Part shown: positions 9,109 to 21,309 of the stretch, piece after piece
How the letters are laid out: every line of letters begins with the position of its first letter
Position numbering within the stretch: the stretch's first letter is position 1
Notes under the pieces: model-generated
Told to the model about the DNA's origin: nothing
The model's database searches: none
The model's input: the letters and a program-made list of their open reading frames with translations, nothing else
Translations under genes and position numbers: made by a program
Origin: Heterobasidion occidentale
Taxonomy: Eukaryota > Basidiomycota > Agaricomycetes > Russulales > Bondarzewiaceae
NCBI GenBank assembly: GCA_039111635.1
Contig: JBCAQO010000003.1
Span: 1,922,001-1,986,000, forward strand
DNA length: 64,000 nt
Direction: 5' to 3'

Positions 9109-11096
9109 ATGTCGGAGGACAAGCTTAGGGCTCTTGCTTCTGCTTCAATATACTTCCTCGCTGCTGCATCAAAAATATGCACTCCAATAAGCTCACTGGA
9201 CCTTCTCACTAGTATCATATCCCACGGAACACCTACTGGGCTGTTTGATGCATTGACGCCTACACCTTACTTCCGTTTGACTGACTTGTCACGATTCGAG
9301 CTTATCCTTGATTCATTCGCATGGCAATGGGATAGGGGACAAATTACCGTGAGTCACGACGACGACGGCCTCACAGTCATGGACATCCATGTCGGTTCAG
9401 GGAGCAATGACGCGCTTTCGGGACTTAACAGTGGCGGAAGGAAGCGTAAACGAGTCAAAGACGAGGATGCAGATTCTGCTGCTGGTAGCGGAGACGATGC
9501 TGAGGATGTTTACGAGGTCAAGAAGCCTATCTCTGCACTAGGGGGCCTCAGTAAAGAGTTCAAAGAGGTCTATTCCATTTTGCAGAAGAGCACTGCCAAG
9601 GGCCGCCTCCTCGCCGAACAGGTTTGTCTCTTGCGGATCAGTATTCCTTTGTTTATCTCAACGTATATGCAGTTCCGATCCGTAAACACATCCTTTGAAC
9701 CGATCTGTGCACATATCACCAAGGACGATTGTGTCAAATCCCGCGCAGCGGGTTCTAACCCACTGCCAAGCATCTGCGATCGCGTTCATTTTCGCCCACT
9801 CCTTCGCCCTCACACCGACACTGCTCTTGGACACTGCTCTTACTTGAACACATGTTATTCTGAGCCTACATACGCGCAGTCGCCGTCTATCCCCCCATTA
9901 CCTTCCGCGCAGAACCAACTCAATGCCCAGTGGCCCAAGCCACAACTGCCATCGGGCTTGGGTGCCGGTGGAAGAGGCAAAGAGAAAGCTCCGTGCAGAT
10001 ACTTACATTATGAAGTCGACTTCGACCCCGGTGACGCAGGTCAAGAAGAGAGGAGGGAAGATAGAAGGTTGAAGAAATCCTGCAGATTGGAGATCGGGCA
10101 AGGGCCTATGGGCAAAGAGATGTCGGTGGTAAACACTATTTCTTGTCCATCCCCGAGTAGGATACCTCATCTTATTTGAATATACAGCTTCCTCCACAAT
10201 GGGTCAATTGTGACTTGCGCAGATTCGATTACTCTGTGCTGGGCAAATTCCACGTCATCATGGCGGACCCACCATGGGACATTCACATGAGCGTACGTTG
10301 CATCATATTCTAAATACGTCTGTCTATAAACATCGCGTGCCCAGTTGCCGTACGGAACTATGACTGACGATGAGATGCGCGCAATGCCCATTCCCATGCT
10401 TCAAGACGAAGGATTACTGTTCCTCTGGGTAACGGGGCGTGCGATGGAGTAGGCCGTGAATGCCTTCGTGTATGGGGTTACACGCGGATAGATGAGGTCG
10501 TCTGGGTGAAGACCAATCAAGTATGACTTTTCCCTTTCCCGTCTCTGCAAAGACTAACCGCTCATCTCCACAGCTGCAACGTGTCATCCGCACTGGACGT
10601 ACCGGCCATTGGCTCAACCACACCAAGGAACATATGCTTGTCGGTATCAAGACACACGTCGATGCCGAAGGCAACCTCAAATTTCCCTCATGGGCAAACC
10701 GCGGGCTCGACACGGATACCATCGTGTCCGAGGTGCGCGAGACAAGTCGCAAGCCGGATGAAGCATATGGGCTCATCGAACGGATGTGCCCTGGCGGTCG
10801 CAAGATCGAGATTTTCGGTCGGAAACACAACGTACGACCGGGGTATGTGCATTCCTCATCCTGTTCAACCTTGCTGCATTCATTGACTTGATCCCACACA
10901 GCTGGCTGACGCTTGGTAATCAATTGGGAGGCGATCAGATATTCGAAGAGGATCTGGCCGCTAGGATTAAAGCAAGGTGAGCTGTGCGGCTTGAGCCGCT
11001 CAGTTGTGATCATTGACATTCTTTATTACAAGGTATCCGGAGCGAATCATCAACGCGCCTACAGGGCCTACGGGCATGAGTCATCCACCGCGCTGA
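9109..11096 (+). CDS. IME4: mRNA N6-adenosine methyltransferase, IME4/METTL3 type, with a one-base frameshift
   Basis: Seven exons (9109-9621, 9673-10128, 10188-10292, 10345-10520, 10574-10842, 10902-10976, 11033-11096) encode about 552 residues if one missing base is allowed for. The MT-A70 features run in order: [47 protein letters not shown], the catalytic [10 protein letters not shown] (DPPW), [42 protein letters not shown] and [13 protein letters not shown]. Family members methylate adenosine N6 in mRNA; yeast Ime4 promotes meiosis. After GRAME the frame hits TAG at 10450-10452; the expected LGRECL-type continuation appears in another frame, as after loss of one base near 10449. The rest of the gene is intact, so a sequence error is plausible; a real null allele is the alternative. 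Confidence 0.85.
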
Positions 11097-11599
11097 AATT
11101 TACATTTGAATCACAATGCTGAAAGGACTTTGTAAACATAATTCTTGGATTTGCAATTTTGGGACTGCTTTCTCTGTATATGTACTCGCCGCATGTAAAC
11201 ATAAGCACGTCTGAAGCAATTCAATTCTCGACCTCGTTGAGAAGCATAGTGCATCCGTGTATTGCTCAAAGATTCGCGCAAAAATTGAGTTGCATCTGAA
11301 GTCTGTCTGTTTCAGCTTGGAACCCCTGTTCGTTTTCACCGGACAACACTTCGAATTCCACAGCGGCACGGTTTGTTCAAGCTATGTCATTCAAGATCAT
11401 ATTCCACCTACCAACTTGTGAGCTCTCAAATAGAAATTTGGTAGAGCTATGTGAGTATAGATTTCGGGAACACCGCAATTGGGTTCCTTCTCATATCCCT
11501 CAAAAGTATGAAGTATTATTCACAATGTTCACGTACACTCGAAGTTAAAGATGGCGATGTATCAAGGGTCAGGCTCAGAAAATATTACGACGATGGTGT
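11097..11599. other. Intergenic between convergent genes
   Basis: 3' flanks of the methyltransferase and SFR1 genes. Nothing else was recognised. Confidence 0.5.
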
Positions 11600-13875
11600 C
11601 TATTCATTGTTCACGAAGTCCTCAACTTCCGCACTCCATCCAAGCGTCTCTGGTGTGATCCCAATCCTCCTCAACATGAGACCGATTGTTTCCTCTTCCT
11701 TCTCCTTCTCTTCCACAACTTCGTCCGTTATCGCTCCACCGTCTTGAGAAATCCCTTCAGCCGCGTTGACCTTACCACTCTCCCTTTCGTCCCAGCCCCA
11801 CCCCCATTCCCCAGTTTTTTGCTTGTCAGCACCTACATCTTCCTGAGCAAAGTCTCGGACGATTCCCCAGAGTTCATAGGCTGCTTCTCTTCCGACCTCG
11901 GTCCACTTCCACGTTAACTCTTTAAGCTTCTCTTCATCGCCATCCCGCTTGATCTTCACCGCGCGCCTGAGAGCCATGACTTGGCGTTCGAGGGACTGGA
12001 TCTTCGCAGTCGGCAGGATGATGGTGCGCGACTGCGAATTGCTCGATCCTCCAAAGGGAGACTTGAACTGTGACGCGGCTCGAGATGCGAGCGCAAGCTT
12101 GGTCATGGTGCGGTTGACATTGGCAGGGCTCCTGGAACCAGGCTCAGACTTTTGAGGGGGTGGTCCTGTATTGATGCTTTGTCCTGACGAGAGAGCTTTG
12201 TCGTGCTCAGAAGCAGATGTGCCGTTCCAAGGAACTACCTTGGCCATCAGAGGCGATCGGAAGGGAGTGACGAGTTTTCGACGTGAAACTTGCTGCGATG
12301 CCAGAGTTGGACGCTTGGGGACGGGTACGGGCAGGCTACGAGGAGGCGATGATTGTATATCGTCTCTTCTCTAATTGACATGCAGACATTGGATACATCA
12401 AAAGAGAATATGCGAATAGCTTACCAGACGCTTGTTTGATCCGTTTTTGTGATCTGGGGGTGGCGAAGACATCGTTCGCTGCAATAAACGTTACGAAAAA
12501 ATCAGAGAGGCTTGCCCTTCCAACGTACCTTTTCTACATCAGCTTTCCTTTTCCTCTTCATAGTCGGAGATGATCGAAAAGGCAAGCCGTTTGCTGATTC
12601 GCCATCAAGAGAACGGTCCCTGGCGCTCGGCACCATGCGCAAGGAGCTAGTAGGTGAATGAGAAGCCGGACTTAACGATGGATGCACTCCGTAGTAAAGA
12701 TCAGTCGACGAGAGCACTGGGGAGGAGACAGACGGGACGATGTTTTCGCCACAGTTTAGATCTGCTAGCGAGAGTACTCGATTTGGAGACGAGATGAGCG
12801 AGGATGCAGGACAGCCAGAGCTGGAAGGGTCACTAGAAGGTGATGATCCAGAGTTGAGTCCAACGCTCGGAACGATTGTGATATCTTCTACATGATGCGC
12901 AAGATTGCTGAGGAATCCATTTCCTGATTTGTCGGCGGAAGACACGGGAGATACAGGAAACAATATCATGGTCAGTGATTTATGAGAAGGTAGGACAGAA
13001 GTATAAGAGCCAGAATCGGAGACGCCAGGCTTGGGAGACAACAACAGAGGAGCAGCAGTGAGAGGCATTTCCCTTTTCGAGTGAGGGTCATTCATTGGTG
13101 AGATTAGCGGATTGATTCCAGAAGATGTTAGTTTCTCAACGGTCGCAGGACGAGACGGAACCAGAGCATGCAGAGACGATAGATGAGGTGAATCACGACG
13201 GGCACAAGAAACCTGAACACACTTGTCTCGAGCTGAAGGTTCGCCTGTTTCCTGAAACCATACGAACAATTAATATCGAGACCTTAAACTGTCCAAGTGA
13301 TGGGAAAACGGCGCATCTACCAAGCGATCATCACAATCTGGATAAGCCCAATGGTTTGAATTCTCTTGTGAAGTGGGCGCAGAAGGGTTGACATCAACAG
13401 CCGGACTAGAGCTCATGAAAGGAACAGAGGACGGGGCAGGCGAGGAAGATGGCGGGAGATTTTTCTCTGTGCCGATATCTGGCGAGTTCGAACGTAGTCG
13501 ACTTTTATCCTAATTCGGGAAAGCGGTCAGATACCCTATGACGGGAGTTGGCTGGCGGATACTTTTTGTGAATTATCCTGCATAAGACGAACGAAGGCAA
13601 GTTCAGTAAAGGTAAGTTCAGGGTCCTCCGCAAGCCAAGGTGGCAAGGTTGGGGCATTATAACGAGATGACTCGTACCGCAACCGATGGAGAGGAGACAA
13701 TATCCTCGAGAATCTTCAAGACATCAGAGTCGCCTTCAGATGAGTGCTCTAGTGACACCATGACGTCCGTGTATTTGTTGACCATGGCTTCATGGGGTAG
13801 GCCACCCATTGAGCAAGCGGTGTCGCTTACATCCTGGTTTGATGATCGTTTAGGGGAGCATGTTGTTGCAGACAT
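11600..13875 (-). CDS. SFR1: Swi5-dependent recombination repair protein, Sfr1/Mei5-like
   Basis: Six exons on the minus strand (13875-13678, 13625-13563, 13509-13321, 13251-12529, 12478-12425, 12370-11600), all in frame, give about 665 residues. Most of the protein is Ser/Pro-rich and disordered. Two motifs of the F-(K/R)-S-P type, VTPFRSPL and SQFKSPF, precede the C-terminal Mei5/Sfr1 core: a leucine-zipper helix IQSLERQVMALRRAVKI followed by LKELTWKWTEVGREAAYEL, which matches the conserved W-R-x-A-A-E-x-L pattern of the family. Sfr1 pairs with Swi5 and stimulates Rad51 and Dmc1 strand exchange in homologous recombination. The protein is longer than the roughly 300 residues of S. pombe Sfr1 because of the disordered N-terminal region. 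A further upstream exon may exist (see 13936-14148). Confidence 0.78.
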
Positions 13876-13935
13876 CTTGTGATTAAGAAAACGTCAATAC
13901 GCATATATGCACATTTGTCTCCATGCATTGAGATC

Positions 13936-14148
13936 TCACTCAAACGTCAGACTCACCAGATCAGTGCGTCCAAGCCCTATATCCTGCATTGCATCGTATC
14001 CCGACTTCAGGGAGATTTGAGAGATCACGAGCAGTATCACAAGCTGCCAATTGTCCTCACCTCTGCAGATACCACCAACCAAGGCCCAATTCTGGAAGAT
14101 CCTTCGGACGGCGACATCGAGGGATAGATCTGTCAAGACAAGGCTCAT
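13936..14148 (-). CDS. Short frame upstream of SFR1, possible first exon
   Basis: It starts MSLVLTDLSLDVAVRRIF and runs open to GLGRTDL, where a GTGAGT donor (from 13956) sits in phase 0. A possible acceptor (CACAAG) lies directly before the SFR1 ATG, so splicing would add some 64 residues to Sfr1 in frame. The composition is hydrophobic and matches no family I know. It could equally be 5' UTR or chance; no transcript evidence is available. Confidence 0.3.
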   Translation of the reverse strand: MSLVLTDLSLDVAVRRIFQNWALVGGICRGEDNWQLVILLVISQISLKSGYDAMQDIGLGRTDLVSLTFE

Positions 14149-14915
14149 GGATTGAGTTCCTACAGATCGTGAAACAACATACGATTGGCAAGTAAGACAT
14201 GTTGCATATAGTCTGAGTTAGCGTTCGAAATTGGATGCCAGTGGTATTTATGCCATATTTATTTGTTGTTGACGTGTTGTTTGTCTCCCTTTCCTCCTCA
14301 CACCTCTTCACACGAACCTGAGTACTTGTTGTTCTGTGTAGCAGCCGAAGCTCGATATATGCTATATAGTCGTTGTCCAATCAACATCAATGATCTGACT
14401 CGCAGGTGTGTTTCCTTAGTTGAAGTGTTCAGACCCCACGCAGCCAGATGCGCCCAGACGCTCACCGCAGTCAGACTATGCGCTAATACACAGAACGGCT
14501 GTCTTCTGTGTCAAGTCAGCCACGGAGACTAGTGCGCTACATATTTTCAGCGCATGGCATGCAAACAGGTAACCCGCATTATTTTCGGGTACTGTTTAAC
14601 GCTTAAGCTCAAGGCGTGATTGAACGACCTTTCTGCTCCCACTCTTCTATTAGCATAACGAACGACGAATCTATCTCTATTTGTCACATTTAGCTCCCAC
14701 CCCACTGCCTGAGAAAATGAAACCGCAAGCTCTATGTTTTCCATACAAGATATTATGGCGGTCCACGGAGGCAATGGTGGTAATCTCCCTTCCCATGCGA
14801 TTGCAACCACACATTCCTCCGACCTCCGGATGTAGGGGTATTTCTCGCGCGGCGAAACATACTTAAGACTCACAATCTCTGGTTGGCCTTGCTAGGAAGT
14901 TTACCCCTGCTGAAA
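14149..14915. other. Intergenic, no gene seen
   Basis: Divergent upstream region of the SFR1-side frame and the aspartic protease. Overlapping short frames lack domains. Confidence 0.5.
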
Positions 14916-16519
14916 ATGCGCCTCCTCTTCGCGATTTTCGTCTCAACTTTATCCTTGATCGCTTCTGCGTCCCCTGTGTTCCGCGTGGGCATCACAGTAC
15001 CTCTCACACGGCATGTGAACTTTGCGGATGGTAATGGTATATCTAATACGACGCTGTTGCAAAACCACCTCGCAGCAGCACAGGGAAAACTTTGAAGAGG
15101 CTTCGAGGCGTTCAAGCAGAATACGGGCACACAGCATCCCAGCGACAATGGTCATCTTCACAAGCGGGCTACGGGTGCCGACAAGCTCATTGATGATGAA
15201 GGCGCTCTCTGGCAAGGTAGTATCTCCGTCGGTAATCCTGCTAAAGATTTCACTGGTAGGTATCTCACACTCAATAATATCTGACTGGAAGTTGATCATT
15301 GCGTATAGTCGACTTTGATACAGGTATCTTTGCCGTATTTCGTGCAATTTGCGTTGATGTCAACCGGTCGTGACACAGGCAGCAGTGATCTCTTCCTACC
15401 AGGGACTGATTGTACTGTGAATTGTGAAGGACATACTCTATATGACCCTGCTGCCAGCTCCGAGGCCTCCGATACCAATGCGCCATTCAGCCTCGCATTC
15501 GGCGATGGGTCGACTGTTCAAGGGACTGTTTTAGGGATACTGTGACAATAGCTGGCTTAACAGTACGATCATGTACTTCTGCCACTTGCATCGAACTCCC
15601 TAAAGATGCTTGCAGGTGAATAACCAAGCAATTGGTGATGCCAACCGATCCTCTGCTGGGTTTGCCATCGATGAGTTTCCTCCAGACGGGCTCTTGGGGA
15701 TGGCGTTCCCTCAAATTTCTGTCTTCGGTGAAGACCCCTTTTTCCAAACCTTGGTCGCACAAGGAACGGTTACTGCGCCCGAATTCGCATTCAAATTGGC
15801 TACCTCGGGCTCGGAGCTCTTCTTGGGTGGAGTCAATGACAACCTGTTCACAGGCAGTTTTACCGAGCTACCTATCACGACAGTGGTATGCTCGTCCCCT
15901 ACTAATCAGATCAGTGCCATGTAAACAACAATTGCATTTCTTAGGGCTTTTGGGAGGTCGGTCTGGACTCGGTCAATGCAAACGGAGACGCTGCTGTGAC
16001 CGGCTTGTCCGCTATTATCGACACCGGCACCACTTTGATAGTTGGGGATGCCGATACCGTTGCGCAGTTTTATGCCTCTGTTCCGGGTGCACAAGATGCT
16101 ACGAATACTGCGGGCCCCGGTTTTTTTACCTGTGAGTTTTGTGCTTTTCGAAGCGATCATGATCCACTTACTTTGGCCCAGTCCCATGCGCTTCTGTTCC
16201 CAAAGTTAGCTTGACCTTCGGTGGTACTGACTTTCCTGTGTCTGCCGATACCTTCAACTTGGGTCGACTATCTGCCGGCTCGTCGCAATGCGTCGGTGGC
16301 ATTGCTGCCGCTGACCTTGGGTGTAGGCTCCTAAATTCCTATTTTTGATTGCTCCGAGCTCATCCACTACATAGCTTTTTGGGTTGTCGGAGACGTTTTC
16401 CTCCAGAATGTTTATACGTGTGAGTTCGGCAATAGAGTGATACAGATGTGTTTACTCATTTGACTACTACAGCGTTTGATGTTGGGAACACAAAGGTTGC
16501 GTTTGCAACATTGAGCTGA
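14916..16519 (+). pseudogene. Secreted pepsin-like aspartic protease (A1), broken by a stop and a frameshift
   Basis: ATG 14916 begins a signal peptide (MRLLFAIFVSTLSLIASA) and a propeptide. Both catalytic motifs are present: VDFDTGSSDLFLPG, split by a small exon at the G codon, and AIIDTGTTLI. The GWF-type flank (FWEVGLDSV), the FGGTDFPV segment and the C-terminal FWVVGDVFLQNVYTSFDVG are also clear. Two lesions break it. TGA at 15093-15095 stands in the propeptide where relatives have a sense codon before RGFEAFKQNTG. At the T run 15529-15532 one base is lost before the conserved DTVTIAGLT. An intron from GTAATG to GAAGAG would skip the TGA but also the conserved propeptide. Either this copy is decaying, or one lesion is a sequence error and the other a splicing matter. 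Confidence 0.75.
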
Positions 16520-16770
16520 ACGGTTCCTCTCAGGGCGCTCCTTGCGAACTCTAGGAACACTGTATTCCCAATGTAGTTGTATGTAGATATCTACGTCGAA
16601 AACTATCATCGAACGTCGGTAACAGATATCATCCCGATAAGTATTGTTAAGAAAGAGGCGATCATATTCTCAAAAGGAGAAATGAAGGCCACTCTGACCC
16701 AACTCAGACCTATTCCTTAGCATCCTGTACAGCTCGCAGCTCCTTATATGGTGACTTCCTCTATCTAATA

Positions 16771-17493
16771 TTACCGGCGTCCACTCTGCACCTTGCTCAC
16801 TCTGGAATCTCCACGCTCACTCCGTTTTCGGAGTTTTTCCTGTCTCTTACTCAGGCTCTCTGGTGGGTCCTGTGTTTCTTCGGGACCAGATGAGGACGGC
16901 CTTCCTAATAGCACAGGAGAGATGAAGGAGTACCACAACTTGTAGAAAACATAGACCGGTATCTGAAGTGAAAGTGAGACAACAATTCACGAATGCCTCC
17001 GATGAGATAACATTCGTACCGCTGCGAATAGCCACCATACCCACTCTCCAAATATTGCGCTCCCTATTTGTGTAGCCCCTACAAGGTGTCAGTTAGTAAT
17101 TCATGACTGATGGTAGCGGGCTCACAGGCAACGTAGAGGACGTCGAACATCCATTCTGTCACGCCGGGCTGGTTCAAATCCTCTCCAAAGGAAATCAATT
17201 GTCCAGTGCTATCACGTTTCGGGGTTCCCATTTTGACCAATCGGTGGTAAATGAACTGAGAGACGATGAACGAGAACGTGAAGAAGAATGCGACTTTCTT
17301 CGTCGTGTGGGTTTTGAGCAACCATCGCACGACAAGTGTGTAGAAGGTGACTCAAGAGTTGCCCATAGAATAAATTCTGGATGGCTGCTTCATTCTGAGA
17401 GGCTGAAGAGAAACATTGGGTCAATAATGATTGCGGATCGAATGGCGGAGAAACGATGTACAGACCTGTCTTCTTGGCAGAGGCGTTAGCCAT
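16771..17493 (-). CDS. SND2: SRP-independent ER targeting protein Snd2/TMEM208, with a small frameshift
   Basis: Four exons (17493-17466, 17402-17126, 17078-17020, 16962-16771) encode about 185 residues. The N-terminus MANASAKKTASQNE and the segment LISFGEDLNQPGVTEW match TMEM208/SND2. Hydrophobic segments follow (VAFFFTFSFIVSQFIY, IGSAIFGEWVWWLFA, IPVYVFYKLW), with a basic tail LSKRQEKLRKRSERGD. Snd2 sits in the ER membrane and helps target proteins, especially tail-proximal membrane anchors, without SRP. The frame breaks at 17336-17342 after SHLLHT: two bases seem lost from a CACACA run, after which LVVRWLLKTHTTKK resumes. The gene is divergent from the SNAPc-type Myb gene. Confidence 0.85.
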
Positions 17494-17592
17494 GACCGGG
17501 ACCAGCAAGATGATCAAGGGAACCGTGATAACAGGTGTAAACACACGCGTCGCGCTCGATCTTAAACCCAAGTTAAGCGCATCAAGCGCTTA

Positions 17593-17612
17593 AGTGCTTA
17601 AGCTTAAGCACT
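17593..17612. promoter_or_regulatory. Perfect 20-bp palindrome in a divergent promoter
   Basis: AGTGCTTAAGCTTAAGCACT equals its own reverse complement. It lies in the 183-bp gap between the divergent SND2 and SNAPc-Myb genes, next to a further GCGCTTAAG copy at 17586-17594. A dimeric transcription factor site is a reasonable guess. Confidence 0.45.
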
Positions 17613-17676
17613 CACATGCACATCGTCGCTCAACCTGCGATCGACCGTTTAGCTCGAAGCCATCATCAGAGGTCAG

Positions 17677-20600
17677 ATGAGTCCTCAAATAGTAATGCCT
17701 GCGGGGTCAATCAAAGATCTAGCTCGAAGCGCGGCCCAGTCCAACAAAGAACATCAGTATGCACTTAAAGTCTATACTGAACGATTGCAGGCTGAGCTTG
17801 ACTCGGTTGATAAATTATTGGTACGCATCCCATTGGTCGCCGTCTGTGAGCGGCTCATGCATCTAAATTACAGTCAGTGGCGGAATTTGAGGAAGACGAG
17901 GGCAATGGTGGCTCCAAAGGATCTATTCTCATTCCTGGATCCAAAAGACCTGCCGGACTTTTATCAAGGGCAGATCTCACCGCAGAGGTAGCACGTGTCT
18001 AAACTCACAAGAGTTTCAAAAGTCTAATATGTATCATAGGACTCCCCTTTTCGGGCCCATAGCGAACGACGCAATCGATTCATTGAACTCACCGAGATGC
18101 ATCCCAGTTCGTGGCTATGTGTATCAGTAAATGCATCTCTGATTTTCTTTTACTAGTGAAAGCCAAGGAGTTGGAAAGCCTAGCAGAAGCTGTTCGCACC
18201 GAAAATTATCGTATATACGCTTACGAATCACAAAGACGGTAAGTCAAAACAATGTTTTGCCGTATATTGATTGTGTGACGTTCTCTGTGGTACAGAGGTC
18301 TTCAACCGTTCTTCGGTGCGCACGAACAGCCCAAAAACCTCGAGATCAACAAAGATGGCCTCGAGTGGGAGCGAATTGCAGAAAAAGTACGTTTGTGTCT
18401 CCAGCGATCGGTTTTGGGTTTCCTCAATCTTTTTCTCAGGTTAACAGCAATTCAACTTCCGCCATCACCCGCACTTCGACGGAATGTGAGGTTCGTTGGT
18501 TAGGGGACCGTCATCCGGAATTCAACCACACAACATGGATGGGCGAAGAGATTGCGAAAGCTCGGGCACTTGTAGCTGGTGTTCCGGAAGGCCAGGTGGA
18601 TTGGTACGAAATTGCTAAGAAACTCGGGGTATGCTTTCATATCATCGTGCCGGTCTCCCCGCTCACCATGATTGCAGACGAATCGAACGCCCCTGGATTG
18701 CATGCGCCATACGATTCCCCGTGCCACTCAAAGTTGGACGGCAGAAAGTGACCACAAGTTAATTCAATCTGTGGAAAGATATGGTACAGAAAACTGGCAT
18801 TTGGGTATGGTCTTCTGCATACAACCAGGTTCGATGACTGAAATATGCCTTCAGTTGCTAGAAATGTTTCTGAAAACGCTCAACCTGTCCAGTGCCAACA
18901 TCGATATTTGCGCACTCTCGATCCATTGTTGAAGAAGGGCAATTGGACGCCAGAGGAAGATCAGAAATTGCGCCAGGCAGTTGCCTTCTATGGACACGCG
19001 TGGATCGAGGTTGCATCAGTCATTCCTGGACGGAACAACGAACAATGCCGTGACCGATATTCAGAGAGGTTGAACCCGAAAAACGCGAGGGGCAAGTGGA
19101 CCGAGGAGGAGGACGAAAAGCTACTCTCTGCCGTTGCGGAGTTGGGTGATTCGACATGGAAAGCGATCAGTGATAAGGTCGGGACTGGTCGTACAGACAA
19201 TATGGTACTGTGCATCTTGTTCAAGATATTCTCGTGCTCACCCCACATTCAGTGCCGTCACAGATATCAACTGTTGAAAAAACGACCAAGCTTGATAACC
19301 TCTCAGTTGCCTGCCGAAGATGGCATCGTTGCACCTGAGACCACTTCTACAACTAAAAAGGCCAGACGCACACGCGCAAAGAAGGTAACGACGACGACGA
19401 CGACAGCACCGACAGCGGCAGCATCAGCAGCATCAGCAACAGATAATCCTGAAGCGGGGCCTTCAACGTCTGTTTCTTCGGGAGAGCTCATTGCGTCAAA
19501 ACCAAAACCACGCCCTCGCCTCAGGAAGAAAATACCCAGAGAGAAGACTGCAGGAACGTACAGCACTATGATCACAAGAACGGCAGGAACGTATGGCACT
19601 ACAGTTCCAAGAACGGCAGGAACATGTGGTACTACAGTTCCAACAACAGCAACCACGAACAATGTATACAACTCGGCAAGTGAGGACCAAAACGGCATCG
19701 GAGGCGGAGCCGCTGTGTCAGACACACCTCCAAGGGATTGGTTGGATAGACACGGTGTTACTTTTACAGTTGCACCCCAACAGCCTGCTCCTTTAACTGA
19801 TTCCATGGCCTTTGAATTTGAAGCAGAATCACCTCCCGATGACATGTCATCCAGACCCACTTCTCCATCTGCCATGATCGCGCAGCCTGTAATCACGTCC
19901 CCTACGGATCTCATCAACACTGCATCTGAAGTGCCTACAATGCCTACCTCAACTACAACAGTCGAAGTCGTGCCTTCCACGACGGCAGCTGGTCTGACAA
20001 ACATGCTTCACCCGCCGATCGAGGCTTCCCAACCTGTTGCCCTCAATATAATACCTGTGTTTCACTCCACATCTACCGCCATTGATGCCGCACCCACCCA
20101 TTGGCCCATAGTCTATACTCATGAACTCACGACATCCACCATTGAACCTGCCGCCTCCCCTCTTGTGTCGGTATCGCCCTCTTCGACACGTATTAGGGCC
20201 GAAGTTGATGCATCAGCACACGACCCCATTGTTGGTACTGCTATCGATGCTCATGGCGAAGCTCTTTCATTACCTTCAGCTTCCGCCCCAGAAACGGGAA
20301 CAGAAAGGACTGTTACAGGCGTGGCCGAGCCTGTGATTATCGGCAATACTCCACCAGTAACAATCAGCAAATCGCGGAAACGTTCTAAAACATTTGAAGA
20401 CGGAAGTACATCTTCTGCAGCAAAGAAGAAAAGAACGTCTCGTCGAGCAAAGGTGCGACAGGTCAATCAAGAGAATGTCGAGAGCGAAGGTGAGCGTGCC
20501 AATCGAGATGAGACAGCTGGGATTAACGGCACTTCAGTTAATGGTGCTGATAAAAGTGTCGAGAGATTTGATGGAGAGCCTGGGGCCACTGCTCCTACCG

Positions 20601-20788
20601 ACGTGGGAGGAGATGATGACCCTCCTCGACCTCGTCGCTCTCTCAGGCAGGTCAGAGCCGCAACGATGCCGACCCGACGTTCCACTCGAAATAAAGGGCG
20701 GGACAATACCTCTCAGGTAGTAAGGGAGGTCGATCCGCTTGTACAGCCGTCAGATCTGTCAGAATTGTCTACGTCGGGTGGCGAGTGA
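17677..20788 (+). CDS. Multi-repeat Myb protein, SNAPc subunit 4 (SNAP190)-like
   Basis: Nine exons, all in frame, give about 899 residues (17677-17820, 17874-17987, 18040-18106, 18157-18238, 18296-18386, 18440-18628, 18678-18804, 18855-19204, 19253-20788). Residues about 205-405 contain consecutive Myb/SANT repeats: TTWMGEEIAKARALV..WYEIAKKLG, SWTAESDHKLIQSVERYG..NWHLVARN, GNWTPEEDQKLRQAVAFYG and GKWTEEEDEKLLSAVAELG. A half-repeat plus several full repeats with a GLEWERIAEKV lead-in resembles SNAPC4, which binds the proximal sequence element of snRNA genes. The C-terminal half is disordered, Thr/Pro-rich, with basic SKSRKRSK and PRRSLRQVR patches. Other fungal Myb proteins (Bas1-like, Cdc5) are alternatives; Cdc5 has only two repeats. 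Confidence 0.75.
19550..19648 (+). repeat. 33-nt minisatellite, three copies, in the Myb gene
   Basis: Three in-frame 33-nt units encode RTAGTYGTTVP-like repeats in the disordered region, so the array adds or removes 11 residues without breaking the frame. Confidence 0.85.
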
Positions 20789-21309
20789 GTAGGCATTTTC
20801 GGTTCGCCAGACGTAGGGTAACCGGTTCTGTTGTACTTCACCAGCGCCAGTCTGCTTCAGAGAGCAGAGGAATTGCCAGGGAAGCGGTGAAGCAACTGGT
20901 GAGTTGCTTCAACACTGCGCATATCTTGTTGGTCGCGCTACACTCTTCAAGCATCAACATCAATTATATCCTATGCTTGCGCCAAGATCGCGCAAATCTT
21001 ACGAATACGACCTCACTGCACTGTTAATCTTTTCGATTGTCGTGACTTGACCGATGCCTTTTGTTCTGTCTCTCGGAGTCGCCGTAGGTCATTGCTCATC
21101 CTTCTGGGATGTCATGTCCAAGGTACAGGGCTACCAAACTCCTTGACTTGGACTCGGAGCGGTGTTTCTGGACGTTTCGGTGGTCTGAAGGCAGTCTGAA
21201 GCGGATAGTAAAGCAGGCATGAAACGATTACTCTCATGAGCGTCCCTGCCATTGATGATGTGGGTTGCGAGAATAATCGTACAAATGATGCCGCGTGCCG
21301 GTCCAATGA
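20789..21309. other. Intergenic between convergent genes
   Basis: 3' flanks of the Myb and TAF8 genes. Nothing else was recognised. Confidence 0.5.
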
